From Psychrobacter sp. 28M-43 (GTDB lineage Bacteria > Pseudomonadota > Gammaproteobacteria > Pseudomonadales > Moraxellaceae), in NCBI RefSeq assembly GCF_014770435.1, contig NZ_CP061739.1:992001-1056000 (forward strand): 64,000 bases of DNA, written 5' to 3'. The notes beneath the pieces are model-generated. The model searched no databases. It was not told the DNA's origin and saw only the letters and a program-made list of their open reading frames with translations. The number at the start of each line of letters is the position of its first letter. The stretch's first letter is position 1. The translations under genes were made by a program, and so were the position numbers. Below are positions 41,561-51,206 of this stretch, piece after piece.

Positions 41561-42073
41561 TTAAGAACTAAGGTATTTCATATCAGTTGCACGTTTTTCT
41601 TGTTGCTCTTGAAGAGCTGATAGTTTTTCAATGAGCATTGTAATTTGAGAGGCACTCATTAAGTAAGGTTTGAATTCATTGCTAGCTGAGTACTTGAAAT
41701 ATTCTTTATTCTGATCGCTGGTGGTTAAATATTTCATTGACCACTTATTCCAATATCGTTCTTCAACTGCACGACAATCGATAACTTCCAAATCAAAATG
41801 TCTTTCATCGTTAACCAATTTTCTCAATAAATTGTTAATTACAGGTCGTGCACCTTCGATAACTTGGAGGAAGTAGTTTTCATTCATCACTAACACCCCA
41901 GTAACGCCACTACGTTCATTGTTTCGTCGCGCTTGCTCTAGAATACGTGCTACTTCGATATTTGCATTTTTGGTGTTATAGCGGCTAATATAAGTTAAAC
42001 GTAGGATAATATGTTCACCATGATTTACATCCAAATTTTTTATCTCTTCAAGCGCAGTCAAATTTGACTCCAT
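41561..42073 (-). CDS. BLUF-domain blue-light receptor
   Basis: 170 aa. After a 20-residue N-terminal extension comes the BLUF core: LRLTYISRY (photoactive Tyr), ILEQARRNNERSGVTGVLVMNENYFLQVIEG (Asn and Gln of the flavin pocket), VNDERHFDLEVIDCRAVEERYWNKWSMKYL (WSM). The C-terminal 45 residues are helical with no output domain, so it acts on a partner protein. Short BLUF proteins in the Moraxellaceae affect motility and biofilm; no partner gene is adjacent. Confidence 0.88.
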   Translation of the reverse strand: MESNLTALEEIKNLDVNHGEHIILRLTYISRYNTKNANIEVARILEQARRNNERSGVTGVLVMNENYFLQVIEGARPVINNLLRKLVNDERHFDLEVIDCRAVEERYWNKWSMKYLTTSDQNKEYFKYSASNEFKPYLMSASQITMLIEKLSALQEQQEKRATDMKYLSS

Positions 42074-42532
42074 AGCTTACTCCACTTAATTAAATGTCAT
42101 TTAATCGTTTGCTGTCACTATTAGAGTTAACATTGATAACTACAGCTAAGAATTATGAAGCAATTATAGTAGATATAGTAATTTAGGGCTTGCTACCAAA
42201 TGTAGCAAGCATGTAAACATGATGTATTGCGCGGCAATGACTAATTGTTGTGAGCAGATACAGAGAAAATGTCGGAGAAATATATAAATTTTATGGTTAA
42301 TTAAAAAAACAGTGATACCAATGAACTTTTAATGAGAAAGTAAGAATCATTTATATAGAGTAATCATTAAGTTTTTGAAGTTAAGTCACAATTTTTCGTT
42401 GTCTATGGAGGACATAATATTAGCTTGTCTTAAAGAATAATTCTGATTATTCTTAATTGAGGCCTATTCTTCGCATCAGGCGATGCAGTAGCAAGAATAA
42501 GCGGACTTTCAAATAACTACAGGGAATGTATT
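42074..42532. other. Intergenic region between BLUF and acyl-CoA ligase genes
   Basis: 459 AT-rich bases holding the divergent promoters. A perfect 9-bp dyad GCTTGCTAC/GTAGCAAGC (42188-42210, loop CAAAT) lies about 115 bases before the BLUF start. It has no T run, so it is more like an operator or mRNA structure than a terminator. Confidence 0.45.
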
Positions 42533-44164
42533 ATGTTAGGAAAAATGATGTATCAGCCATTGCTGATCAGTGGTCTAATCGAACACGCTGCCCGTTATCA
42601 TGGTGATACGGCAGTTTTGTCCAAAGAAGTCGATGGACAGATGACTCATACCAATTGGCGTACTGTCTCAGATAACTCAAAACGATTGGCCAATGCGTTG
42701 GCTACACTGGGACTTAAATCATCAGAACGCATAGCAACTTTGGCTTGGAATAATCGTCGGCACTTAGAAGCTTGGTATGCGATTTCAGGTAGTGGCATGG
42801 TTTGCCATACTATCAATCCACGTTTGTTCCCCGAGCAGCTTAGCTACATTATCAATGACGCTGATGATCGAGTACTGTTTTTTGATACTACTTTCCTACC
42901 GCTAATTATGGCAATCAAAGAGCATATCAAAGGTGTTGAACACTTCATTTGTCTAGGTGATCGAGATGATAGTATCGTAGAAAAACTGCCTAATGTACTG
43001 TTCTTTGATGAGCTATTAGCAGAAAATTCTACTGACTTTGACTGGCCTCAATTCGATGAAGCAACAGCCAGCTCTTTATGCTATACATCCGGAACTACTG
43101 GTAACCCTAAAGGGATTTTATATACGCATCGCTCTTCTGTGCTACATGCGATGGCATTGTGCATGCCTGACGTCTCCGCGCTCTCTGCGCAAGATGTTTT
43201 GTTACCCGTGGTACCGATGTTTCATGTCAATGCGTGGGGCACACCTTACGCGGCTGCCTTGACTGGTTGCTCTCTCATACTTCCTGGTCCAAATCTTGAT
43301 GGTGACAGCCTAGTATCTCTCATTGATGATTGTCATGTCACGGTTGCTTTAGGTGTTCCAACGATTTGGCAAAGTCTATTGACCGCTGCCAAAGCCAGAG
43401 GTAGCAAGCTTGATAGCATGACGCGTACCATTGTCGGAGGAGCCGCATGCCCACCATCAGTAATCAAAACGTTCAGAGAAGACTTTAACTGCGATGCGGT
43501 GCATGGTTGGGGTATGACAGAAACCAGTCCACTTGGAACGATGAATCAAATAAAAGCCAAGCATAAATCGCTGAGTAAAGATGAGATTAATGAGTTGCGT
43601 AACTCTCAAGGTCGTCCACCCTACGGCGTTCAGCTACGCCTCATAGATACTGACGAGCCGCTACAGCAAGTCGAAGAAGATGGTATGTCTCAAGGTCGTT
43701 TACAGATCAAAGGGCACTGGATCATCAATGATTATTACACAGAAAATCCTGATGCGATAACTGAAGATGGTTGGTTCGACACAGGCGATATTGCAACCAT
43801 TGATGCCGATGGCTATATGAATATTCGGGATCGCTCAAAAGATTTGATTAAATCTGGTGGAGAGTGGATATCGTCAGTAGAGCTAGAAAACATCGCAGTT
43901 GCCCATCCGCAGATAAGAATGGCAGCCGCTATTGCTGCAAAGCATAAAAAATGGAGCGAGCGTCCAGTATTGATTGTGGTGAAAGAACCAGATTCAGAAA
44001 TCGATGAGTCGCAAGTGCTGAGCTTTTACGAAGGTAAAATCGCCAGCTGGCAAGTGCCCGATAAAGTCATATTTGTAGATAATATCGTGCTAAATGGCGC
44101 TGGGAAAATGGTCAAAAAGGATTTGCGTGATGACTATGGCAACGTATTATTAGCTACTCAATAG
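42533..44164 (+). CDS. Acyl-CoA synthetase, AlkK-type (AMP-forming)
   Basis: 543 aa, AGGGA before the ATG. The AMP-binding motifs are CYTSGTTGNPKGILYTHRS, HGWGMTETSPLG, GWFDTGDIATIDADGYMNIRDRSKDLIKSGGEWIS and a C-terminal Lys (NGAGKMVKKDLRD). The N-terminus and HTINPRLFPEQLSYIINDADDRV match medium/long-chain fatty acyl-CoA ligases of the AlkK group. It activates fatty acids for beta-oxidation or lipid synthesis. It stands alone. Confidence 0.9.
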   Translation: MLGKMMYQPLLISGLIEHAARYHGDTAVLSKEVDGQMTHTNWRTVSDNSKRLANALATLGLKSSERIATLAWNNRRHLEAWYAISGSGMVCHTINPRLFPEQLSYIINDADDRVLFFDTTFLPLIMAIKEHIKGVEHFICLGDRDDSIVEKLPNVLFFDELLAENSTDFDWPQFDEATASSLCYTSGTTGNPKGILYTHRSSVLHAMALCMPDVSALSAQDVLLPVVPMFHVNAWGTPYAAALTGCSLILPGPNLDGDSLVSLIDDCHVTVALGVPTIWQSLLTAAKARGSKLDSMTRTIVGGAACPPSVIKTFREDFNCDAVHGWGMTETSPLGTMNQIKAKHKSLSKDEINELRNSQGRPPYGVQLRLIDTDEPLQQVEEDGMSQGRLQIKGHWIINDYYTENPDAITEDGWFDTGDIATIDADGYMNIRDRSKDLIKSGGEWISSVELENIAVAHPQIRMAAAIAAKHKKWSERPVLIVVKEPDSEIDESQVLSFYEGKIASWQVPDKVIFVDNIVLNGAGKMVKKDLRDDYGNVLLATQ

Positions 44165-44226
44165 TGTACTTTAAATATCCGTCAGAATATTATCTAAAAG
44201 GTTATAGTCCAGCATCGTTTTTGATA

Positions 44227-44640
44227 TCAGGCTTTTGGTTTAAAAGTTTTAGAAAACTGTAGGATTAAAGAACCAACTATGGATAATATAATGGCAATCT
44301 CATAACGGCTATAGGCAACTGAAATACTGACCGCTGCTATATTCCATAATCTAGCAGCGGTTGCAGTACCTTTAGCACCAGCCTCATTTTTAAAAATAGC
44401 TCCTCTATCAATAAAATCCGTACCAGTAATTATTCCATAAATAATTCTAGCCTCAGTATCAGGTTATGGATGTATAAGCATACCTACTAGCATAAAGGCG
44501 CATGATGCAATTGTCTCTAAAGGAAAGGTTCTTAAGCCAGCACTATTTGCTTCAAGTTCGCGATTAAGAGCAGTTGGTAATGACAATATAAAAGCAGTAC
44601 CCAATTGAAAAGTATGGTATGTAAAGATTTCTAGATTAAT
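44227..44640 (-). pseudogene. Decayed MgtC/SapB family gene
   Basis: Leftward frame ending at TGA 44229-44227. It reads FQLGTAFILSLPTALNRELEANSAGLRTFPL, ASCAFMLVGM, PDTEARIIYGIITG and KGTATAARLWNIAAVSISVAYSRYEIAIILS, unmistakably the MgtC membrane domain. A TAA interrupts it at 44466-44464, no ATG opens the frame, and the usual GIGFIGGGAI is altered to GTDFIDRGAI. A former host gene, probably dead. Confidence 0.75.
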
Positions 44641-44786
44641 ATTAAAATCGAATATAGGTATATTTAGGTAATAATTGAAGAGGAAGCTGCTTTTATTATG
44701 CGAAATTTTATGAATGAATTGTTAGCTATGTAAGTAATCAAATAAAGCTAAACCAGTTTTTTATTCTATCAGCTAAGTACATATAG

Positions 44787-45461
44787 TTAACATAAGCTGA
44801 TTTTCTCAAGGTTAGCTAAAAACGCCCCAAAACCTTCTTTTGCTCTTGCTTGTAAACGGCTACTAGTCGATACACGGACACGATTGCTCCAAGTAATCGC
44901 ATAGCATTGAGCTTCAAACCTACTTACTAGATCTACATCTTCATGACAAGTCAAAGGTGCAAAGCCGCCAATAGCTAGATATGCTTCTTTGCTAAAACTT
45001 AAATTTGCCCCATGAACATGACGATGCCCCATCTTGTCTTGATAATGCGTAATATAAGCTTGTTGTGTTTGTGATGACAAATGGCCCCAGTTATCGATAG
45101 ACACCACGCCGCAAATCATATCGGTCTTCTGCTGGTCAAAATGTTCCATTTGCTGCACTAACCAATCCATAGGTACTGTTGAGTCAGCATCAGTACAGGC
45201 AAGCCATGTTGCACCATTAGCGATTGCGTAGCGAATGCCCATATCCCTAACTTGTCCCACGCACTGATAATAACAGCATAAGTAATCGACCCCTGCCGCT
45301 TGGACAATTCTCAATGTGTCATCAGTGCAGCTATCTAGTACGACCAACGAAGAGGCTTGAACAGTTGGAGGCAGTTGTTCAATCGCGATCTGTATAGAGG
45401 CTATGCATTGGGCGATAGCCTCTGCTTCGTTATGTGCAGGAATTACAATACTAATTTTCAT
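44787..45461 (-). CDS. Glycosyltransferase family 2
   Basis: 224 aa from ATG 45461 (GGTAG upstream). MKISIVIPAHNEAEAIAQCIASI (nucleotide-binding strand), LVVLDSCTDDT, ACTDADSTVP (DxD-like) and LTCHEDVDLVSRFEA complete the GT-A fold. No membrane helix, so it is probably cytosolic. It is last of a six-gene leftward operon with a NodS-like methyltransferase and a PIG-L deacetylase. The substrate is unknown. Confidence 0.85.
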   Translation of the reverse strand: MKISIVIPAHNEAEAIAQCIASIQIAIEQLPPTVQASSLVVLDSCTDDTLRIVQAAGVDYLCCYYQCVGQVRDMGIRYAIANGATWLACTDADSTVPMDWLVQQMEHFDQQKTDMICGVVSIDNWGHLSSQTQQAYITHYQDKMGHRHVHGANLSFSKEAYLAIGGFAPLTCHEDVDLVSRFEAQCYAITWSNRVRVSTSSRLQARAKEGFGAFLANLEKISLC

Positions 45462-45505
45462 AATATCTACCAATCCCGATATAATTTACGATTATTTCTG
45501 GTTTT

Positions 45506-46234
45506 CTATCTTAGGTTTTCTTGCATAGCAACTGACGTGGAAGAACGTTGCCAAATATCTAGTAAAAAGTCGCTATCTATCATTTGGCTCTGATGATTGA
45601 AAGCGTGATGATTTTTTTCGTTTGCAACGCTAAAGGCTTGATGCAAACGTTGATGTACAACCTCACCTGTCATTGCAAAACCATCAATAGCATATCGCCA
45701 GTGGCAGCACAGCAGAGTGCCATTTAGAGTAAGATTGTGTAGTACCCAATTGATGACTGCATCGATATCTTTGGATGATAAATAGTATAAAATCTCACTA
45801 ATAACGATTAAATCAAAGGGGGGTTGATTGATAGAATTATCGTCTGATGACAAACTTTGCTGTCCCACTAGTTCCTTTAAAGAAAATAGTTTCTCGGGAA
45901 CAATGCCCTGTATGACTTTGGCATGAGGTAGCGCTGCTAAACGCTCTTTAGCAAGTTCTACTGCCCGACGGTTGCCATCAATACTGATTAAAGCCTGAGA
46001 GCGATGCGCCAATAACTTGCTTAGTACGCCATTACCGCAGCCTAATTCAATCGCACATTTATAATGTGGTTGGGGTAGTAGAGCCAAGCAAGTATTACGT
46101 TTTCGTTCTTCATACCAACGAGTTTGATATTGCCATGGGTCGGCATTGTCATTATATAATTCGTCAAAATATGAATCCGAATAGGCGCTGTACTGACTTG
46201 AATTAGCCAAGCTGTCTTTAGAGGTATGGTTCAT
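45506..46234 (-). CDS. NodS-like SAM-dependent methyltransferase
   Basis: 242 aa. YFDELYNDNADPWQYQTRWYEERKRNTCLALLP then AIELGCGNGVLSKLLA (SAM-binding glycine loop), SIDGNRRAVELAKERL and FDLIVISEILYYLS. The DPW element and arrangement match the NodS family, N-methyltransferases of deacetylated amino sugars in Nod factor synthesis. It overlaps the PIG-L gene by 17 bases, so the two act together by inference. Confidence 0.82.
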   Translation of the reverse strand: MNHTSKDSLANSSQYSAYSDSYFDELYNDNADPWQYQTRWYEERKRNTCLALLPQPHYKCAIELGCGNGVLSKLLAHRSQALISIDGNRRAVELAKERLAALPHAKVIQGIVPEKLFSLKELVGQQSLSSDDNSINQPPFDLIVISEILYYLSSKDIDAVINWVLHNLTLNGTLLCCHWRYAIDGFAMTGEVVHQRLHQAFSVANEKNHHAFNHQSQMIDSDFLLDIWQRSSTSVAMQENLR

Positions 46235-47078
46235 ATATATAAACTTCCCAAGGTTGGCTGATTCGAGTAATCGTTTGCTTAGTTAGAATAGGCGAGTTGC
46301 CTGTACTTACATCTTTAGTGGTTTGGCTTTTGAAGCAGTGGATAGCTTGGATTTTTTTCTCTAATTGCTCAGGCGTTAAGTCCACTCTCACAGTATGGTG
46401 CCAAGGGATTCGACTGTCATCAGGTTTTGACCAATGCCACGCCCATATCAGTACTTGATAGCAGCGCAGGCGATATTGCTTGGCAAATGAGGTGACCACT
46501 TGCCCTGTAGCTTCATGGTCAGGATGCCCATCATGTGTGAAAGTCGTGACTAAAATGTCATCAGGTTGGAGGATGCTTGCTAATTTCTGATAAAAGTGAG
46601 CTTGTTGCGCGAATACATCGCCATCTGTTAAGTCTAAAGCAAGTGTCGTAACCTGGTGGTTCACGCTCAATGCTTTTAGAGCTTCAACACTTTCTTTTGG
46701 ACGGATAATGTTCAGCTGTTCTGGAGAGTAAATCTTCGAGTTTGGATGACTTTGGGTACCATTAGTCACGTGGATAAGGACTATAGGGTTACCATTATCT
46801 GTTAATTGCTGTAATAATCCGCCACAGCCTAATATCTCATCATCAGGATGCGGTGCAAAGATACAGACGCGTTGATGTGAGCCGAAGCTAGTCTGAATAT
46901 TCAATTGAGGCAGTTTTTGTAATCCCGTCCAGTTTTGCCATGTGTCTGAGCTAGTACCAGCACCTTCAATAATACGGTTTCCTACGATCGGATGAGCGTG
47001 ACGAAGCAGGGTAGTAGGCCTAACGCTATTATCTTTGGGGGTAAGCTGTGTATACTTATCTAATTCTATAGTTGCCAT
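46218..47078 (-). CDS. PIG-L family deacetylase
   Basis: 286 aa. CIFAPHPDDEILGCGGLLQQL (zinc ligands His-Pro-Asp-Asp), VTTFTHDGHPDHEATGQVV (third His ligand) and IPWHHTVRVDLT define the LmbE/PIG-L fold. Known members deacetylate GlcNAc-containing compounds. An N-terminal extension of about 65 residues is unusual. It overlaps the acyl-CoA dehydrogenase gene by 13 bases and the methyltransferase by 17. Confidence 0.87.
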   Translation of the reverse strand: MATIELDKYTQLTPKDNSVRPTTLLRHAHPIVGNRIIEGAGTSSDTWQNWTGLQKLPQLNIQTSFGSHQRVCIFAPHPDDEILGCGGLLQQLTDNGNPIVLIHVTNGTQSHPNSKIYSPEQLNIIRPKESVEALKALSVNHQVTTLALDLTDGDVFAQQAHFYQKLASILQPDDILVTTFTHDGHPDHEATGQVVTSFAKQYRLRCYQVLIWAWHWSKPDDSRIPWHHTVRVDLTPEQLEKKIQAIHCFKSQTTKDVSTGNSPILTKQTITRISQPWEVYIYEPYL

Positions 47079-48151
47079 ACGTTTGCCTGCTCATAAGTCG
47101 AATTACTGTGTAAAAGGTTGTTCAATTCACCAATTTTCTGTAAGTCAAAAGCACCATGACTTTGGCGAATGAACACGGGAAGATCTGCTGATAATTGTGC
47201 AAAATGAGCATTATGGCAAAATGGTGCGGCTCCTAATGCTTGACCCACTACCTCTACTGTGTAGCGCGCGACTTTTTCAATTTGAGCTCTCAATTGACGT
47301 ATAGTAAGTTCATGGCAAAGCGATGGCTCTGTATCTATTAGATCGGCGACGTAATAAAGATATTGTTGAGTAACTGCTAATGCAGTGCCAACTTCACCTA
47401 AATACATTGCCTTATAGTCATTCGGTTTTTGCTGATAAGCAGTGGTCAAATAGCTTGCTAGGCAAGCTGCTGCGCCATACCAACACGCAGCAACCCCTGC
47501 AGCCCCGTGCCAAAACCCTGCACGTTCTAGATAGGCATTCTCTTTTCCAACTAAACTTGCTGATACACCACAAAACTTCACAGTAGCTGTATCTGTGGCT
47601 TGCATACCTACTGCCTGCCACTCACTACTGTTAATTTCAATACCTGCCTGATGCATGTCTATAATTGCTAGTTGTGATTGATTATTGCTATTAAGATAAG
47701 TAACGAGGGCATAATCTACCATGCTAGCTCCTGAACACCATGCTTTGTGACCAATGGCTTTTCCTTGTTCATAACGTAGCGGGTCGGGATGGCCTTCTGC
47801 TGCCCAAACGGCCCATAAACCTTCATCTATCTTACTATAGCCGATTTCATGCAGAATACTTAAAGCATCTAAATGCGACTCGAACCATTTAGCAATCGTT
47901 AGATCAATACTTGCAACATATGCCAAAACTTGCCAACGGATTAAAGTATTTGAAAGCCTACTATGCTCAGCCATACCGCTTGCTGGATGAGGGATATTTT
48001 CGCTATAACTCACCAATGTTTTTAAAATTTCGTAGCGTAACGTATCGCTTAGACTAAGCGTACTCATCGCTTGGTTGTCAGTAGCTATTATTCTATCGAC
48101 AGCGACTTTAATATCTTTCAATAAGTCATTTTTTATATTTGTCGATCGCAT
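47066..48151 (-). CDS. Acyl-CoA dehydrogenase family protein
   Basis: 361 aa. Helical N-terminal domain, a middle beta region (GHKAWCSGASMVDYALVTYL...IDMHQAGIEINSSEWQAVGMQATDTATVKFCGVSASLVG) and a C-terminal helical domain, the acyl-CoA dehydrogenase layout. The usual catalytic Glu and FAD-binding signature are not obvious, and the length is a little short. It may act on a carrier- or sugar-bound acyl chain. It lies in the six-gene operon, 19 bases after otsA. Confidence 0.75.
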   Translation of the reverse strand: MRSTNIKNDLLKDIKVAVDRIIATDNQAMSTLSLSDTLRYEILKTLVSYSENIPHPASGMAEHSRLSNTLIRWQVLAYVASIDLTIAKWFESHLDALSILHEIGYSKIDEGLWAVWAAEGHPDPLRYEQGKAIGHKAWCSGASMVDYALVTYLNSNNQSQLAIIDMHQAGIEINSSEWQAVGMQATDTATVKFCGVSASLVGKENAYLERAGFWHGAAGVAACWYGAAACLASYLTTAYQQKPNDYKAMYLGEVGTALAVTQQYLYYVADLIDTEPSLCHELTIRQLRAQIEKVARYTVEVVGQALGAAPFCHNAHFAQLSADLPVFIRQSHGAFDLQKIGELNNLLHSNSTYEQANVWQL

Positions 48152-48170
48152 GAGAGTCTCCTAGTTATCG

Positions 48171-49730
48171 TTATGAGTCAGACATGTGAATATTGACGGG
48201 CTCCATGCTACTTATTTGACTGCTGCTTTCGTTGTATAAATCATCCAAAAAACTCTGCTGCCAAATCTGCAAATTATCTTTCTGTAACCCTTGCAGTAAT
48301 GACCGATAACGAGACTGACGCTCTTCTAATGGCATCGTGAGGGCCGTTCTCAATCCTGTTAACATGCTATCTGAGCTATTAGGGTCTATAAGGACTGCAT
48401 CTTGCATTTGCTCAGCTGCTCCAGCATAACGCGAGAGTAATAGCACACCAGGATTATCAGGATTTTGGGCAGCAACATACTCTTTAGCAACCAAGTTCAT
48501 GCCATCTTTAAGTGAGTTCACCCAACCGACATCACTTTGCCAAAACATCGTCATCAATGTTTCATGGCTCAGTACGGTTTCGCTATAATTAATGGCTTGC
48601 CAAGAGCTCTTCTCAGATGAGTATTGCTGATTAATTTTATGAACCTTATTTTTGACATCGTTATAGAGACTTTGATATGCCAGCAAATCTAAACGACTAG
48701 GGCAGGCGACTTGTAATAACTGCAAACGGTTTTGATATGATGGATTTTGCGCCAGAAAATCGTCATATGCTGCAAAGCGTTCTAGCAGCCCTTTTGAATA
48801 ATCGATCCTATCCACTGCAATAATCTGTTGAAAGGCAGGCTTTTTATTTTTATAAAGTGGGGTAGAGTGCAAGAAGATAGTTGAAGATAAGTGTTTAATC
48901 TGTTCTTGAATTTGTGCCACATTGACCCCTATTGGATAAGCATCCACCATTAAAGAATGCTGAGATTTCAGCGCTAAATTGAGCGTCATTTTTGCTCTAG
49001 TACAGGTATAGGGCTGAGCAAAATTTCGCTTCATATCTAACACATTTATCGGCGCGCTTGCTCCAAGCTGGTCGTGTATAAAATGATCTTTCAAATAATA
49101 CTGCAAGACATTCAAGCAATTATTTCTATCTCGCTGAGTTTGCGTACCTACTAGATCATAATGAGCCAAATGATGCACAATCTCACGACTTTGTTTGAGC
49201 GTTTTCCAAAATTGTAATGAGGCAAAGGGGATATGTAAGAAAAATCCGATACGATTAAAGATGCCTAACTGTCTACAATAATATGCCACGCTTAAAAAAT
49301 GATAATCATGTACCCAAATTACATCATCAGGCTCAATAATCCTTTTTAGTTGTTTAGCGAACAGACGGTTTATCGCTTGATAGCCTGTGTGATATTCTAG
49401 TGTTTGATTGATTAAATCGGTTCTCTCATGCAATAGTGGCCATAAGACACTGTTAGCAAAGCCACAGTAAAATTGGTCATATTGTTCTGTAGTGAGGGCA
49501 GTGGTCATATAGGTAAGATACGTATCACTACCTTTTACATTGACTTCATCGCTGTTAAAGGGATTAGTGGAGTCATTATAACTATGGTTATCGACGACCT
49601 TGCCATTCCAACCCATCCAAACCACTGAACTCCCTATTAAGACATTTTGCAATGCTACCGCCAGTCCACCAGCCATCGGTTTATTATCAGGGAGCTTAAC
49701 TCGATTTGATAAGACAATTAAGCGACTCAT
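48171..49730 (-). CDS. otsA: Trehalose-6-phosphate synthase
   Basis: 519 aa, GT20. MSRLIVLSNRVKLPDNKPMAGGLAVAL (Arg and Gly loop), WMGWNG, VIWVHDYHFLSVAYYCRQLGIFNRIGFFLHIPFAS, AVDRIDYSKGLLERF (Arg/Lys) and DGMNLVAKEYVAAQ complete the active site. It makes trehalose-6-phosphate from UDP-glucose and glucose-6-phosphate. It is second in the operon, 21 bases after otsB. Confidence 0.94.
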   Translation of the reverse strand: MSRLIVLSNRVKLPDNKPMAGGLAVALQNVLIGSSVVWMGWNGKVVDNHSYNDSTNPFNSDEVNVKGSDTYLTYMTTALTTEQYDQFYCGFANSVLWPLLHERTDLINQTLEYHTGYQAINRLFAKQLKRIIEPDDVIWVHDYHFLSVAYYCRQLGIFNRIGFFLHIPFASLQFWKTLKQSREIVHHLAHYDLVGTQTQRDRNNCLNVLQYYLKDHFIHDQLGASAPINVLDMKRNFAQPYTCTRAKMTLNLALKSQHSLMVDAYPIGVNVAQIQEQIKHLSSTIFLHSTPLYKNKKPAFQQIIAVDRIDYSKGLLERFAAYDDFLAQNPSYQNRLQLLQVACPSRLDLLAYQSLYNDVKNKVHKINQQYSSEKSSWQAINYSETVLSHETLMTMFWQSDVGWVNSLKDGMNLVAKEYVAAQNPDNPGVLLLSRYAGAAEQMQDAVLIDPNSSDSMLTGLRTALTMPLEERQSRYRSLLQGLQKDNLQIWQQSFLDDLYNESSSQISSMEPVNIHMSDS

Positions 49731-49751
49731 GGCATTGACCTTAATTTTTTT

Positions 49752-50639
49752 TCAATAGTGAGAATTAACGTTTATTAGTCCAGATGGTGACACACCGCGT
49801 TTCCGGCAAAAACTTAGTAGATTATGAAGTAAATCTGTTACTTCATTAATATCATTGACATAATAATGAGCACAGGTGGATTCCCTACCCACTTTAATAC
49901 CTAGTCCTTTTAGTGGCTGGTCCAAGCCCTTCCCTAGTTTGTCTGAATCTTGTATGGCTTTAAAACCCGCTTCATCAGTAATATCATCACCAATAAAAAT
50001 GGCACAAGCATTGTTGCTAGCCTTGTCTATTATTTTGTCTAATAGATATAGAATAGCAGTCCCTTTATTTATACCTTTTGGTGTCGCTTCCCAAACATAC
50101 TTGCCAGGCGTCAATGCCCAGGCAGGATGATTCTTTAACACTTTTTTCATGATGGTATGAGCCTCAGCAGCCAAACAAGGATTCTGCCGAAAGTGTAAAG
50201 CGATAGAGTAAGGTTTGCTTTCTATAATGAAGTCATCATAAGCGGTACAATAATGGATAATAGTTTGCTTGATTATATCTAGTTCTAAAGCATCGTTAGA
50301 AAAAGTATCTATATCATTACGATTGCTATCTTTACTAGTAGTAAGACTATGCTCTAATCCTATTTCTAGACCATGGGTTGCCGCAATTGGTAACGATAAG
50401 GGCGACAGCATTTTTTTGGCTTCTGTAAGGCTACGACCAGTCACTACAGCGATATTAATGCCATGGTCTTGTAACGCCTGTAGAAGATCTAAGGTAGGGC
50501 GGGGAATAATACTGTCATTAGGATTTATGGTGAAATTTGAAAGTGTGCCATCTATATCTAAAAATAAATAGTAATCTTGCTGATGGCTTAGATAGTCAGC
50601 AAAATTGTTCGGTTGAATATATATAGGTCGTTTACTCAT
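49752..50639 (-). CDS. otsB: Trehalose-6-phosphate phosphatase
   Basis: 295 aa, HAD fold. FLDIDGTLSNF (nucleophile DxDGT), VTGRSL, and FIGDDITDEAGFKAI near the C-terminus. It converts T6P to trehalose. It is first gene of the leftward operon; its promoter must lie in the AT-rich 50640-51206 region. Confidence 0.93.
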   Translation of the reverse strand: MSKRPIYIQPNNFADYLSHQQDYYLFLDIDGTLSNFTINPNDSIIPRPTLDLLQALQDHGINIAVVTGRSLTEAKKMLSPLSLPIAATHGLEIGLEHSLTTSKDSNRNDIDTFSNDALELDIIKQTIIHYCTAYDDFIIESKPYSIALHFRQNPCLAAEAHTIMKKVLKNHPAWALTPGKYVWEATPKGINKGTAILYLLDKIIDKASNNACAIFIGDDITDEAGFKAIQDSDKLGKGLDQPLKGLGIKVGRESTCAHYYVNDINEVTDLLHNLLSFCRKRGVSPSGLINVNSHY

Positions 50640-51206
50640 ATTAAAAGTAGCCCATACTTGTATGATATTTAAGAGAGTATTGTTTTTGATATAGTATTTC
50701 TGCTTTGCTGTATTATAAAAAAATTGTATAAAATAAACTAAAGTCCATAAATCGTAATAAGATTGCCATAAAATTAACGGCGTTCTGGTAGTAATAATAA
50801 GTAATTTATTATGTTTTATGTAATTGATTAAACATTATGGAAATTAAAGGATATTGATTAAGCAGTGTTTTACAAAGGTAAATGTACTTGGTGAAATTTA
50901 TTTTTAAATAACTAAAGAATAAGCTTTTAAGAAAATTCGATTGGTTGTCTATAATGCTTGCAAGGAATGAGTGATTATAAAAATTATGGAAGGGGGATCG
51001 TAGCAATTAGCGTTGATAAGTCTTTATAGGTTTCTTTTTAAATTTCATCAAGGCCAATTGAGGTTTATACAAACAACACTGTAGTAGATAAGGGGGCGAC
51101 AGATGTTCTTCGTCTAATCATATGCGTAAGGGAAGGTGCTTAGCATGAGTGAGTGAAGCTGTTTAGAGAATAGAGGATAAGGGGGTCAGCTTTATATAAA
51201 CAGCTG
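50640..51206. other. AT-rich intergenic region upstream of otsB
   Basis: 567 bases, very AT-rich near 50690-50900. It contains the otsB promoter by position and the end of the pilus operon. No RNA gene or conserved repeat was seen, and no clear terminator for the pilus operon. Confidence 0.4.

Noticed and set aside
42188..42210. 9-bp perfect dyad as a terminator
   Set aside because: No T run on either strand and it lies upstream of both flanking genes.
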